The notes beneath the pieces are model-generated. The model searched no databases and was not told where the DNA came from. It was given only the letters and a program-made list of their open reading frames with translations. Shown piece by piece: positions 44,447 to 53,110 of a stretch of DNA of 64,000 nt (positions are counted from its first letter, which is position 1; each line of letters starts with the position of its first letter). This DNA is from Trueperaceae bacterium (GTDB lineage: Bacteria > Deinococcota > Deinococci > Deinococcales > Trueperaceae), in assembly GCA_023954415.1 (NCBI GenBank), contig JAMLIB010000002.1, positions 316,599-380,598 of the forward strand. Reading direction: 5' to 3'. A program made the translations under genes and the position numbers.

Positions 44447-45301
44447 GTGACGCGCGGCAAGGTCAGGGGCGACCGGGCCCGCGCCGTAGGCATGGCGCTG
44501 CCCGCCACGTTCTGGCTCGTGGTCTTCTTCCTGCTGCCGCTCGTGTTCGTCGCCTTCTCCTCGTTCATGTCGCGCGGGCCGGGCGGGCAGCCCGTGTCGC
44601 CGGCCACCCTCGCCCAGTACGAGCGCACGTTCACGGTGTTCGGGCCCGTGCTGTGGCGCTCCGTCGGCGTCGCGCTCTTCGCCACCGTCATCAGCCTCGT
44701 GCTCGGCTACCCGCTCGCGTTCTTCATCAGCCGGCGGCGCTCGCCCGCCACGCGCATGTTCCTGCTCTTCCTCGTCATGCTGCCGTTCTGGACGAACTTC
44801 CTCGTGCGCACCTACGCGCTCATCACGATCATGCAGCGCGACGGCCTCCTCAACGGCCTCTTCCAGAGCCTCGGCGTCATCAGCGCGCCCCTGCAGATGC
44901 TCTTCACGCCGGCGGCCGTCATGGTCGGCCTCGTGTACGGCTACCTGCCGTTCATGATCCTGCCCATCTACGCGTCCGTCGAGGCGCTCGACCGGCGCTA
45001 CGTCGAGGCGGCCAACGACCTGGGCGCCAACGACTGGACGGCGTTCTGGCGCATCATCTTCCCCCTCACCCTGCCCGGCGTCATCGCCGGCTCCATCCTC
45101 GTGTTCATCCCGGCCATCGGCGCGTACGTTACGCCCGACCTCATGGGCGGCACCCGCGGCCTCATGATCGGCAACCTCATCCAGGGGCAGTTCGGCGGGC
45201 GCGGTAACGTGCCGCTCGGCAGCGCCATCTCGATGGTGCTCCTCGCCATGGTGTTCATCAGCGTCCTCGTCTACACGCGCTGGGGGCAGCGGGAGGAATG
45301 A
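44447..45301 (+). CDS. potB: Spermidine/putrescine ABC transporter permease PotB
   Basis: A 284-residue permease. FWLVVFFLLPLVFVAFSSFM is helix 1, PFWTNFLVRTYALITI is the conserved second block, and the EAA loop is RRYVEAANDLGANDWTAFWR. This is the PotB/PotH layout. It pairs with PotC (ATGA overlap); PotA and PotD are encoded 9 kb away on the other strand. The start is a best guess: GTG 44447 gives the normal family N-terminus, and an ATG at 44372 would add 25 Arg/Pro-rich residues. Confidence 0.85.
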   Translation: MTRGKVRGDRARAVGMALPATFWLVVFFLLPLVFVAFSSFMSRGPGGQPVSPATLAQYERTFTVFGPVLWRSVGVALFATVISLVLGYPLAFFISRRRSPATRMFLLFLVMLPFWTNFLVRTYALITIMQRDGLLNGLFQSLGVISAPLQMLFTPAAVMVGLVYGYLPFMILPIYASVEALDRRYVEAANDLGANDWTAFWRIIFPLTLPGVIAGSILVFIPAIGAYVTPDLMGGTRGLMIGNLIQGQFGGRGNVPLGSAISMVLLAMVFISVLVYTRWGQREE

Positions 45302-46224
45302 CGATCCAGCCGCAGTCGAGCCCGGACCCGAAGGCGGTCGCCCGCAAGGTGCGGCGCGACCTGGCCGTGCGCCGCACGGGCCGCTTCGGCATGTGGCTGA
45401 GCCCGTTCGTCGTCTACCTGTTCCTCTGGGTGCCGATCGTCGTGCTCGTGGTGTTCTCCTTCAACGACGGCAACTCCGTGAGCGTCTGGCGCGGCTTCAC
45501 GACCCGCTGGTACGAGAACATCTTCCACGGCACCATCTCGGCCGGCACTGAGGCGGCGCGCTTCCAGACGGAGCTCCTCCTCAAGGCCCTGCGCAACTCG
45601 CTCCTCGTGGCGACCGTGGCGACGCTCATCAGCAGCGCCTTGGGCACGATGCTCTCCCTCGCGCTGGCGCGCGGGCGGTTCTGGGGCCGCAAGACGCTCG
45701 ACACGCTCTTCTACCTGCCCGTGGTCATCCCGGACATAACGCAAGGCATCGCGCTGGCCGTCTTCTTCAACATCGTCTTCGAGACCGTGCAGCGGCTGTT
45801 CGGCGTGCGCCTCGTGTCGGGCTTCGGGACCATCGTGATCGCGCATGTGGCCTTCAACGTCAGCTACGTCGCCATCGTGGTGCGCGCGCGGCTGGCGGGC
45901 ATGGACCCGCGCCTGGAGGAGGCGGGCCGCGACCTCGGGGCCAACCACTGGCAGACGTTCTGGCGCATCACCTTCCCCAACCTGCTGCCGGGCGTCATGG
46001 CCGGCGCGCTCCTCGCCTTCACGCTCTCGCTCGACGACTTCGTCATCACGTTCTTCAACTCCGGAGTCGGCACGACGACCCTGCCCCTGTTCGTCTACGG
46101 CATGCTCAAGCAGCGCGTGCCGCCGGAGATCAACGCCATCTCGACCCTGATGATCCTCGCTTCGATAATCCTCGTCGGCGGCTCGCTCCTCCTGCAGCAG
46201 CGCGGCAACCGCGACAAGGGGTGA
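45298..46224 (+). CDS. potC: Spermidine/putrescine ABC transporter permease PotC
   Basis: A 308-residue permease with a 40-residue cytoplasmic extension before helix 1. It has LPVVIPDITQGIAL, the EAA loop RLEEAGRDLGANHWQTFWRI and SLDDFVITFFNSG, the last being diagnostic of PotC/PotI. Its ATG overlaps the potB stop. The CoA-transferase gene follows after seven bases, tying import to catabolism. Confidence 0.9.
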   Translation: MTIQPQSSPDPKAVARKVRRDLAVRRTGRFGMWLSPFVVYLFLWVPIVVLVVFSFNDGNSVSVWRGFTTRWYENIFHGTISAGTEAARFQTELLLKALRNSLLVATVATLISSALGTMLSLALARGRFWGRKTLDTLFYLPVVIPDITQGIALAVFFNIVFETVQRLFGVRLVSGFGTIVIAHVAFNVSYVAIVVRARLAGMDPRLEEAGRDLGANHWQTFWRITFPNLLPGVMAGALLAFTLSLDDFVITFFNSGVGTTTLPLFVYGMLKQRVPPEINAISTLMILASIILVGGSLLLQQRGNRDKG

Positions 46225-46231
46225 CCGGCGC

Positions 46232-47503
46232 ATGAAGCTCGTCTCCGCCGTGGAGGCGGCCCAGGTCGTCCGCTCGGGCGACCGCGTGTTCATCCATAGC
46301 GTCGCGGCGGCGCCGCAGGCGCTGATCGGGGCGCTGACGGCGCGCGCGGGCGAGCTGCGGGACGTCGAGATCGTCCAGCTCCACACGGAGGGGCCGGCCC
46401 CCTACGCGGCGCCAGAGATGGCGGCCTCGTTCAGGGTCAACGCCCTCTTCGTCGGCAAGAACGTGCGCGACGCCGTCGCTCGCGGCCAGGGCGACTACGT
46501 GCCCGTCTTCCTGAGCGAGGTGCCCGCCCTCTTCCGCACGCGCGCCATGCCGCTCGACGTGGCGCTCATCAGCGTCTCGCCGCCCGACAAGCACGGCTTC
46601 TGCTCGCTCGGCGTCTCGGTCGACGCCTCGCGCGCCGCCGCCCAGTCGGCGCGCACGGTCGTCGCCCAGATCAACGCCGCCATGCCGCGCAGCCACGGCG
46701 ACGGCCTCATCCACGTGAGCGACATCGACCTGGCCGTCGAGCACACCGTGCCCATCTTCGAGGTGAGCCAGGCGAAGGCGGGCGAGCTAGAGCGCACCAT
46801 CGGCAGCTTCGTGGCGAGCCTCGTCGAGGACGGCGCGACGCTCCAGCTAGGCATCGGCGCCATCCCCGAGGCCGTGCTCGCGGCCCTCACCGACCACCGC
46901 GACCTCGGCGTGCACACGGAGATGTTCTCGGACGGGATCGTCGACCTCGTCGAGCGCGGCGTCGTCACGGGCGCGCACAAGCGCAACCACCCGGGGAAGG
47001 TCGTGGCGAGCTTCGTCATGGGCTCGCGCAGGCTCTACGACTTCATCGACGACAACCCGTCCGTGCTCCTGCTCGACGTGGCCTACACGAACGACACGGC
47101 CGTCATCCGCCGCAACCCGAAGGTGACGGCCGTCAACTCCGCCCTCGAGATCGACCTGACCGGCCAGGTCTGCGCCGACTCGCTCGGCACGTTCCAGTAC
47201 TCGGGCGTGGGCGGCCAGATGGACTTCATCCGCGGCGCCTCCCTGTCCGAGCGCGGCAAACCGATCATCGCGCTGCCGTCCGCCACCTCGCGCGGGGAGA
47301 GCCGGATCGTGCCGTACCTGAAACCCGGCGCCGGGGTGGTGACGACGCGGGCGCACGTCGACTACGTCGTCACGGAGCACGGGGCGGCCTCGCTCCACGG
47401 CAAGAACCTGCGGCAGCGGGCTCGGGCGCTCATCGGCATCGCCCACCCGGCGCACCGCGAGGCGCTCGAGCGGGCGGCTTGGGAGCGGTTCGGGCGGTTC
47501 TAG
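46232..47503 (+). CDS. Acetyl-CoA hydrolase/4-hydroxybutyrate CoA-transferase family enzyme
   Basis: A 423-residue CoA-transferase of the 4-hydroxybutyrate/acetyl-CoA type. The catalytic Glu is in HTEMFSDGIVDL, and LGIGAIPEAVL and YSGVGGQMDFIRGAS form the CoA pocket. It moves CoA between acetate or butyrate and a substrate acid. Next to potBC and in a region with GABA-type aminotransferases it could activate 4-hydroxybutyrate or a similar acid from putrescine breakdown. That link is inference. Confidence 0.85.
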   Translation: MKLVSAVEAAQVVRSGDRVFIHSVAAAPQALIGALTARAGELRDVEIVQLHTEGPAPYAAPEMAASFRVNALFVGKNVRDAVARGQGDYVPVFLSEVPALFRTRAMPLDVALISVSPPDKHGFCSLGVSVDASRAAAQSARTVVAQINAAMPRSHGDGLIHVSDIDLAVEHTVPIFEVSQAKAGELERTIGSFVASLVEDGATLQLGIGAIPEAVLAALTDHRDLGVHTEMFSDGIVDLVERGVVTGAHKRNHPGKVVASFVMGSRRLYDFIDDNPSVLLLDVAYTNDTAVIRRNPKVTAVNSALEIDLTGQVCADSLGTFQYSGVGGQMDFIRGASLSERGKPIIALPSATSRGESRIVPYLKPGAGVVTTRAHVDYVVTEHGAASLHGKNLRQRARALIGIAHPAHREALERAAWERFGRF

Positions 47504-47554
47504 GCGCCAGGCGGCACTTCTGATCTCTCGTGTCCGTTAGCGCCAGGCGCTTCG

Positions 47555-48157
47555 TCATGACTCGGCCGCCTCGAGCCCCGTCGGCAGGCCTCCTTCGCAT
47601 AGCATCAACACGTCCTCGGCCCCGCCAAGCGCCGCCACGACGGGCTTGACTGGTGATACATGCACCGCCGGATAGTCCACCTCTCCGGCATCGGCGTCGA
47701 CGATGTAGGCCAACTGCTCGCCGTCCAGCGAGAAACGTGCCTCTACCCCCGGCTTGTTCCCTCGGGCATCCTGACGGTGCCACCCTCCACGGAGGTGCAC
47801 GGCGATGAGACCGTGAAGCACGTGTCCATCGCCGTCCCGCAGCCGCTGGTAGCACAGCCCCGCCGGGATGCCTCCGGCGCGCAATAGTGCGACCAGAAGG
47901 TGCGATTTCGCGTAGCAGAGGCCCACCCGCTCACTCAGCACCTGGGAAGCCGTGAGCGTCACCCGGGGGTCGCGGGCATCCCACGAATGCGCCACCTCGT
48001 CTCGTACCCACGCGAAGGCCGCGCCGGCGAACGCCTCGTCTTCCTGGTTCGAAGAGCGAAGCGCCGCCGCAAGGGCGACGACGTCGGGGTGCGTCGACTC
48101 GACTATCGAGTCGGCCCCGAGGTACGCCTCCGGCAAGCCAGCGATCAGCAGCGTCAT
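47555..48157 (-). CDS. Transglutaminase-like cysteine protease-fold protein
   Basis: A 200-residue protein with the transglutaminase-core triad: Cys81 in ERVGLCYAKSH, His115 in HVLHGLIAVHL and Asp130 in WHRQDARGN. There is no signal peptide. Bacterial relatives are mostly of unknown role, possibly peptidases or amidases. The gene converges on the CoA-transferase gene and is followed on the minus strand by nothing closer than potC. Confidence 0.75.
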   Translation of the reverse strand: MTLLIAGLPEAYLGADSIVESTHPDVVALAAALRSSNQEDEAFAGAAFAWVRDEVAHSWDARDPRVTLTASQVLSERVGLCYAKSHLLVALLRAGGIPAGLCYQRLRDGDGHVLHGLIAVHLRGGWHRQDARGNKPGVEARFSLDGEQLAYIVDADAGEVDYPAVHVSPVKPVVAALGGAEDVLMLCEGGLPTGLEAAES

Positions 48158-48267
48158 CGCTACTTCTTACCACCGACCTCCGCTCGTGTGGCATCCGCCA
48201 CTCGCTTGTCCGACGTTTTCCGGCCGGCATGTCCCGGTACGAGGCCACGGCCCATACGACCCCATGA

Positions 48268-49377
48268 TCATGACCCTCCACGAAGCGTATCCATCACCTC
48301 CGCCAGAATCGGCAGCGACGGCTGCGCGCCCGGGCGCGTGGCTGCCAGGGCGCCAGCGGCGCTGGCGAACCTCACGGCAACCGCTAGCGGGTGCTCGCCG
48401 GCACCTTCCACCACGTGCGCCGAACCTGACGAAGCGCTGAACGGTGCCGAACCGTCCCTCCCAACCCCGATGCCGAACCTCGCTCTCGCACTACCGACCT
48501 GCGCCAACCAGTAAGCCAGCGCCCCCGCGAAGGCATCGCCGGCCGCCGTCGTGTCGACCGGGTTCACCTCGAACGCTGGCACCCGACCGTGCAGCGCGCC
48601 TCCCGGCCAACCCTCCGACTCCGCGTCGGTCCTCCCGAAAGCACTCACATCGCGATCTCCGCGTGCGTCCACGGACTCCGCCCGGCACGCCCACACGGCC
48701 CCGTCGGCCCCGAGCGTGACGACCGCGCAAGGCACGAAGCGGCACAGGGCCACGGCCCACTCCTCGGGCGTCTTCCCTTCGGCAACAGCCCCCAGCTGGA
48801 TCACCGCCTCGTGCTCGTTCACGAGCAGCAGGCCGACGTCCGCCAGCTGGCTCGGCTCGAGGCGCCTGGCGGGCGCGAGGTTGAGCATGACGAGCGCACC
48901 GGCGCGCCGACCCGCGGCCGCGGCCGCCAGGACGACCTCGAGCGGGATCTCCAGCTGCAGCATGAGCACCGACGCGGTAGCGAGCGCCCCGGTCCTCAGG
49001 TCGACCACGTCAAGGTCGTGGTTCGCGCCGGGCGAGACGACGATGCTGTTCTGCCCGCGCTCGTCGACCTGGATGAACGCCACGCCGCTCGGCCGGGCGC
49101 TCCGCCCGAGAGCGGCGATGTCGACGCCGTCGTGCTGGAGGGCCGCGGCGAGCTGGGTGCCGAACGCGTCCGCGCCGACGCGCCCCACGAACCGCACGTT
49201 GCCGCCGAGCCGCGCGGCCGCGACGGCCTGGTTGGCGCCCTTGCCGCCCGGGTGCGTGGCGTAGTCGGAGCCTAGCAGCGTCTCGCCCGGCCGCGGGTGG
49301 CGCGCCACGCGCACCACCAGGTCCATGTTCACGCTGCCGACGACCGCGATGGCGCGACCTGCCCGGCCCTCGGTCAT
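48268..49377 (-). CDS. rbsK: Ribokinase
   Basis: A 369-residue PfkB kinase that phosphorylates ribose. It opens AIAVVGSVNMDLVVRVARHP and has THPGGKGANQAVAAARLG and NPVDTTAAGDAFAGAL with the catalytic Asp. Typical ribokinases have about 305 residues; the extra lies in two Gly/Ser/Arg-rich insertions, one before FEVNPVD and one after GALAYWLAQVG. It overlaps the upstream LacI-type regulator gene by ATGA. No ribose transporter is nearby. Confidence 0.87.
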   Translation of the reverse strand: MTEGRAGRAIAVVGSVNMDLVVRVARHPRPGETLLGSDYATHPGGKGANQAVAAARLGGNVRFVGRVGADAFGTQLAAALQHDGVDIAALGRSARPSGVAFIQVDERGQNSIVVSPGANHDLDVVDLRTGALATASVLMLQLEIPLEVVLAAAAAGRRAGALVMLNLAPARRLEPSQLADVGLLLVNEHEAVIQLGAVAEGKTPEEWAVALCRFVPCAVVTLGADGAVWACRAESVDARGDRDVSAFGRTDAESEGWPGGALHGRVPAFEVNPVDTTAAGDAFAGALAYWLAQVGSARARFGIGVGRDGSAPFSASSGSAHVVEGAGEHPLAVAVRFASAAGALAATRPGAQPSLPILAEVMDTLRGGS

Positions 49378-50453
49378 GCGCCTCTCGACCTCTCCTCCGC
49401 TCGGGCAGTCGCGGGCTGTCCGACGGACTCCCTGGCGACATGCTTGGCGGCCGTCGAGCCGCGTACCACGAGCTCGACGGGCAGTACGACCTGCCGAGCC
49501 GCACGCGCGCGGTCCGCCATCCGCTCGACGAGGAGGCGCACGGCGGCGGCCCCGATCGCGCCAAGCGGTTGGCGCACGGTCGTGAGTTGCGGGCTCACCA
49601 GCCTCGCCAGCAGGACGTCGTCGAAGCCGACCACGGAGACGTCGCGCGGCACCCTCACCCCGTCGCGTTCGAGCGTGCGGATGACGGCGACGGCGACGGC
49701 GTCGTTGGCGCACGCCACCGCGTCGAACCCGCCGCCGCGCAGGCGCCTGACGACCGCACCGGGCAGCTCGGGTCCGAAGCCGCTCTGCGCCTCCCACACG
49801 GGCGTGAGCGGGTCCCACTCGGTGAGGAACCCCCGGCGGCGCGCCCGCGAGCTCGTGACGCCCGAAGCCCCGTGAAGCAGGGCAACGCGGCGCGCGCCCA
49901 GCGCCTTGAGGTGAGCGGCGACGAGCGTGCCGCCCGAGACGTGGTCCGAGAAGACGGCGTCACGGTCGGCGACCGGCTGGTCGACCGTCACCAGCGGGAC
50001 GTCCGGGAGGGGCAGCTCGCGGCGCGCGCCGGGGCCGGTGCGTCCCACCGTGCGCATGAGCCGGGCGCCGCCCTGGTCGTGTGCCGGTACCCAGACGATC
50101 CCGTCGACGCGTAGCGCCACTAGCCGGCCCAGCGCCGTCGGCTCCAGGAGCAGGTCGTTCCCCGTGTCGTGGACCATCACCAAGAAGCCTGCGGCGCGCG
50201 CCGCGGCCTCGACGGCGTGGAGCATCGCCGCGACGAAGGGGTTGGTCAGATCGGGCAGCGCTACCCCGATCACTCCCGTCCGACCCGTGCGCAACGCGCT
50301 CGCCTGTCCGTTGGGAACGTAGCCGAGCGCCTCGGCGGCGGCCCTGACGCGGGCGCCGACCGCAGGCGTGACCCGCTTCGTGCCCCGCAGCACATGCGAG
50401 ACCGTGGCGACGGAAACGCCTGCAGCTTCGGCAACGTCTCGCATACTGGCCAT
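49374..50453 (-). CDS. LacI family regulator, RbsR-like
   Basis: A 359-residue repressor. The helix-turn-helix is SMRDVAEAAGVSVATVSHVL, followed by the hinge YVPNGQASALRTGRTGVIG and a ribose-binding-like sensor domain (VSVVGFDDVLLARLVSPQLT). It should control itself and rbsK. GAGGAGG lies upstream of the ATG, and an operator TTAAACGTTTTA lies between it and the promoter. Confidence 0.87.
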   Translation of the reverse strand: MASMRDVAEAAGVSVATVSHVLRGTKRVTPAVGARVRAAAEALGYVPNGQASALRTGRTGVIGVALPDLTNPFVAAMLHAVEAAARAAGFLVMVHDTGNDLLLEPTALGRLVALRVDGIVWVPAHDQGGARLMRTVGRTGPGARRELPLPDVPLVTVDQPVADRDAVFSDHVSGGTLVAAHLKALGARRVALLHGASGVTSSRARRRGFLTEWDPLTPVWEAQSGFGPELPGAVVRRLRGGGFDAVACANDAVAVAVIRTLERDGVRVPRDVSVVGFDDVLLARLVSPQLTTVRQPLGAIGAAAVRLLVERMADRARAARQVVLPVELVVRGSTAAKHVARESVGQPATARAEERSRGA

Positions 50454-50486
50454 CCAGGAGCCTCCTCGGCCTAGGTCAGGGCTTAA

Positions 50487-50543
50487 GGTTAAACGTTTTA
50501 CCGACGTCGATCACAGTGTAAGTGCGTTGCATCCGCCGGTCAA
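50487..50543 (-). promoter_or_regulatory. Promoter and operator of rbsR-rbsK
   Basis: On the minus strand TTGACC (complement of 50538-50543), a 17-base spacer and TACACT (complement of 50515-50520) form the promoter. GGTTAAACGTTTTACC (50487-50502) is a near-perfect palindrome centred on CG, typical of LacI-family operators, placed just after the expected start of transcription. Confidence 0.72.
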
Positions 50544-50609
50544 GGACATGAATAGTGCCCGTCGAGCACCAAGCTAGGCAACATAGCTAAGGACGATCCT
50601 TATCACGCA

Positions 50610-50879
50610 TCAGTCACGCAACTGCTCGGAGGAGAACTTGACCAAGAGCTCCGCCTGTCGCATAGCCACCTTCTGCTGGTCTCGACTCAAATGGGTCATC
50701 CCGTACTGAGCCGGATCTTTGATATCGATCGAACGCCTGCGCGCCTTCGCCGCTTCCTTTCGCCCATCGGCTATCTCCTCCAGGAGCGCCGCGGCTTCAA
50801 GGAACTTCTGTGCCGCCTGGAACCTGGACCGAGCGTCAGCCTCACCACAGGGCTGAGAACGGGTAGTCATAGCCGTCAT
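50610..50879 (-). CDS. Small protein, possibly a deleted HEPN-type partner
   Basis: 89 residues. The N-terminus (SRFQAAQKFLEAAALLEEI) resembles the start of HEPN-fold proteins paired with MNT nucleotidyltransferases, and the end (GMTHLSRDQQKVAMRQAELL) resembles their last helix. The middle, where a HEPN active site would be, is only about 25 residues and lacks RX4-6H. It overlaps the nucleotidyltransferase gene by ATGA, the usual order of such pairs. It looks like a shortened, inactive copy; this is a pattern judgement only. Confidence 0.5.
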   Translation of the reverse strand: MTAMTTRSQPCGEADARSRFQAAQKFLEAAALLEEIADGRKEAAKARRRSIDIKDPAQYGMTHLSRDQQKVAMRQAELLVKFSSEQLRD

Positions 50880-51352
50880 CCCTCGGCGGCTGCGAAGAGT
50901 CGATGAACGTCGATACCCACCAGGGTTATCGCGTCACGCTCCAGGTTCTCGACTATGGGCGGACGTTCGCGTTTGAGGCGGTGAACATCGCCAAGGGAGA
51001 CCTCCGCGATTCCAGCACGGTTTCCGGTCCACCTCAACACCGCGGCGCTCAACACGTCGACATCGCTCCGCCACCCGGGCGCCTCGGCGTCCAGTCCCGG
51101 CGGCCGAACCAGGAAGACGTCGATGTCACCATCCGTACCGCCATCGCCACGGGAAGCAGAGCCGAAGAGGCTCGCATGACACGGCTGGACGCCCCACTCC
51201 TCCAAAGCCGAGGTGAGGCGCCTAGCAAGCGTGCGTCGCATGCCAAGGAGAGCTAACACCGGCTCCGCGGCCAAGTGGTCACGGTTCAACGTGTATAGGA
51301 GAGCCGCTCCGGCACCTGCGACTTGCATATCCACTAGCCCATGCTCAACCAA
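50876..51352 (-). CDS. MNT-type nucleotidyltransferase, N-terminally truncated
   Basis: A 158-residue frame with the minimal nucleotidyltransferase motif GSASRGDGGTDGDIDVF (64-80), Asp76 and Asp78 being the metal ligands. Family members begin with a winged helix of about 60 more residues. Here the reading frame continues upstream of the TTG start with SSVARALKRLVEHGLV, which fits the recognition helix, but meets a TGA and has no better start. The upstream part appears lost, replaced by the end of the GNAT gene with which it overlaps by eight bases. Confidence 0.6.
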   Translation of the reverse strand: MVEHGLVDMQVAGAGAALLYTLNRDHLAAEPVLALLGMRRTLARRLTSALEEWGVQPCHASLFGSASRGDGGTDGDIDVFLVRPPGLDAEAPGWRSDVDVLSAAVLRWTGNRAGIAEVSLGDVHRLKRERPPIVENLERDAITLVGIDVHRLFAAAEG

Positions 51353-52301
51353 TCGCTTGAGCGCCCTCGCGACGCTCGAACACGAGGTACCGCTGCGTCA
51401 CGCGCATGCCGGAACGCAGGTAGAGCTCCGGGGCGCCGGTGGTCGAGTCGGCGTCGACGGTGAGGCCCACCCGGCGCTTGCCGAGCGCGTGACACGCCCC
51501 GAACGCGTCGGCGAGCAGAGCGGCACCGAGGCCGCGCCTGCGCCAAGCGGGCACGACCCGCAAGCTCTGCACCAGGCCGGCGGCGCTCGTCCGCGGCGCG
51601 CGCGTGATGCTCATCCCCACGATCTCGCCGTCAGCCAAGGCCAGGCGCATCTCGCCGCGCAGGCGCCCTACGCTGGCCGACCACTGCTCGAAGGTGTTGC
51701 CCGGCCGGTTCCACATGCCGACGGAGCCGAGCTCGAAGGCCTCGTACGCGGCGGGCTCGTCCGGGCTGCCCGCGTAGTCGCGCACGCTGACCCCGTCCGG
51801 CCACTCCGGCGGCGGCGGGGGCGCGGCGAGTTCGGTCTCCATACGGTAGATGGTCCGCACGTTCGCGTAACCGCGCGCCGCGAGGCTCGCCGCCAACCGC
51901 ACGTCGGCGATCGGCAGGTAGTTGCGAACGGTCACGGGGCCGCCGCCGGAGAGGCGCAGCGCCCGCGCCTCGGCGGCGCCCGCCAGGTAGGCGCTCAGCT
52001 CCTCGGCGTCCCGCGCGTCCGGGGCCACGAAGGCGTAGGTGAGGAGGAGCTCGGCGCGGCTCGGCACCGTGTCCAGCAGCGCCACGGCTTCGCCGCCCGG
52101 ACCGCGCACCAGCACGGCGTTCGCCTCCAGGTCGGCCCCAGCCCAGTCGCCCTCCAGCGTCTCGGTGGAGGTGTTGGCGACCCCTTCGTGCGCCAGCTCG
52201 TACGCGGCCACGAGCGCGGCCGCCTCGGCGGCCTCGGCGAGGCGCGGGGGCGCGGCGACGTAGCCCGCCGGGGGCCCGGCCACCGGATGTTCGTTCGGCA
52301 T
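51345..52301 (-). CDS. Double-GNAT acetyltransferase
   Basis: A 318-residue protein with two acetyltransferase-fold halves. The C-terminal half holds the acetyl-CoA motif SLRVVPAWRRRGLGAALLAD; the N-terminal half has a degenerate version. This layout resembles mycothiol synthase and other tandem GNATs. It ends the potD-potA-C45-GNAT gene string, 101 bases after the preceding GNAT. Substrate unknown. Confidence 0.78.
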   Translation of the reverse strand: MPNEHPVAGPPAGYVAAPPRLAEAAEAAALVAAYELAHEGVANTSTETLEGDWAGADLEANAVLVRGPGGEAVALLDTVPSRAELLLTYAFVAPDARDAEELSAYLAGAAEARALRLSGGGPVTVRNYLPIADVRLAASLAARGYANVRTIYRMETELAAPPPPPEWPDGVSVRDYAGSPDEPAAYEAFELGSVGMWNRPGNTFEQWSASVGRLRGEMRLALADGEIVGMSITRAPRTSAAGLVQSLRVVPAWRRRGLGAALLADAFGACHALGKRRVGLTVDADSTTGAPELYLRSGMRVTQRYLVFERREGAQAIG

Positions 52302-52402
52302 AGCGGTCTACTCCTGGAAAGCGGCGAGACGCGGGCACGCGCGCCGGCTGATGCGCATGTGACGCGGGCCTGCGCCCTACGCGCACGTGCGCGTGGGGCG
52401 GC

Positions 52403-53110
52403 CTACTCCCCGAACGCGGGGAAGTGCAGATCCGGGTTGAACCAGACGATGAAGCTCGCCCAGTCGTCCGTGTAGTCGTCCTCGATGTAGCCGTGGATGA
52501 GGCCGTAGACCTCGAAGCCGTTGGCGAGCTGGAAGGTGAGGGTCGGGTCGGTGATCTCGCCGGCCACTACCTTCTCGACGTACTCGGCGACGGTGAGCCG
52601 GTCGCGGTAGCGCGGGTAGCCCGGGAGCTGTCCGCCCGCCACTATCCCTTTGCGCCCGAGCCGCCTGACGAGCGCCTTGCGGGCGTCGTACAGGCCGCGG
52701 CCGAGGCCGGCGCCGCGGTAATCGGGGTGCACGCTGATGTCGGCCCCGTAGTACCAAGCGCCGTCCGGGTCGTGGTTGGCGTAGGTGCCGCCGGCGATGA
52801 TGTCGTGGAACACGTGCTCGGGGCGCTGCACGTCGAAGTCGACGAGGAAGCCGGAGCCGAGGCCAACGACCGCCTCCTCCGCGAGCGGGGTGCCGTCGGG
52901 AGCGTCCGCCGCCAGCGCCACGAACTCCCCTTCCGGGAACCGCTCCTGGTGCTCGAGGAAGTTCTCGCGGGTCATCAGCTCCTGAGCGCCGAGGTTGGGG
53001 AAGCACACGCGCTGCAACTCCTCGAGCGCGGCCGCGTGGGCCGGCGCGGCCTGCACGATGCGCACGCGCGGCTTGCGCCGCTGACCGGCTCGACCCTCCG
53101 CCACGCTCAC
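52403..53110 (-). CDS. GNAT acetyltransferase, paralogue of the 41-kb GNAT
   Basis: A 235-residue acetyltransferase with DISVHPDYRGAGLGRGLYDA as the acetyl-CoA site. It shares with the gene at 41.1 kb the blocks ERFPEGEFVA, NHDPDGAWYYG, AGGQLPGYPRYRDRLTVAEY and DPTLTFQL, so the two are diverged copies of one family. The GTG start overlaps the stop of the C45 hydrolase gene (GTGA). Being downstream of potA-potD, it may acylate a polyamine-derived amine. Confidence 0.82.
   Translation of the reverse strand: MSVAEGRAGQRRKPRVRIVQAAPAHAAALEELQRVCFPNLGAQELMTRENFLEHQERFPEGEFVALAADAPDGTPLAEEAVVGLGSGFLVDFDVQRPEHVFHDIIAGGTYANHDPDGAWYYGADISVHPDYRGAGLGRGLYDARKALVRRLGRKGIVAGGQLPGYPRYRDRLTVAEYVEKVVAGEITDPTLTFQLANGFEVYGLIHGYIEDDYTDDWASFIVWFNPDLHFPAFGE

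Noticed and set aside
47504-47551. Terminator formed by AGCGCCAGGCGCT after the CoA-transferase gene
   Set aside because: It is a palindrome with a one-base centre, which cannot form a stable hairpin loop; a direct repeat GCGCCAGGCG nearby adds nothing clear.
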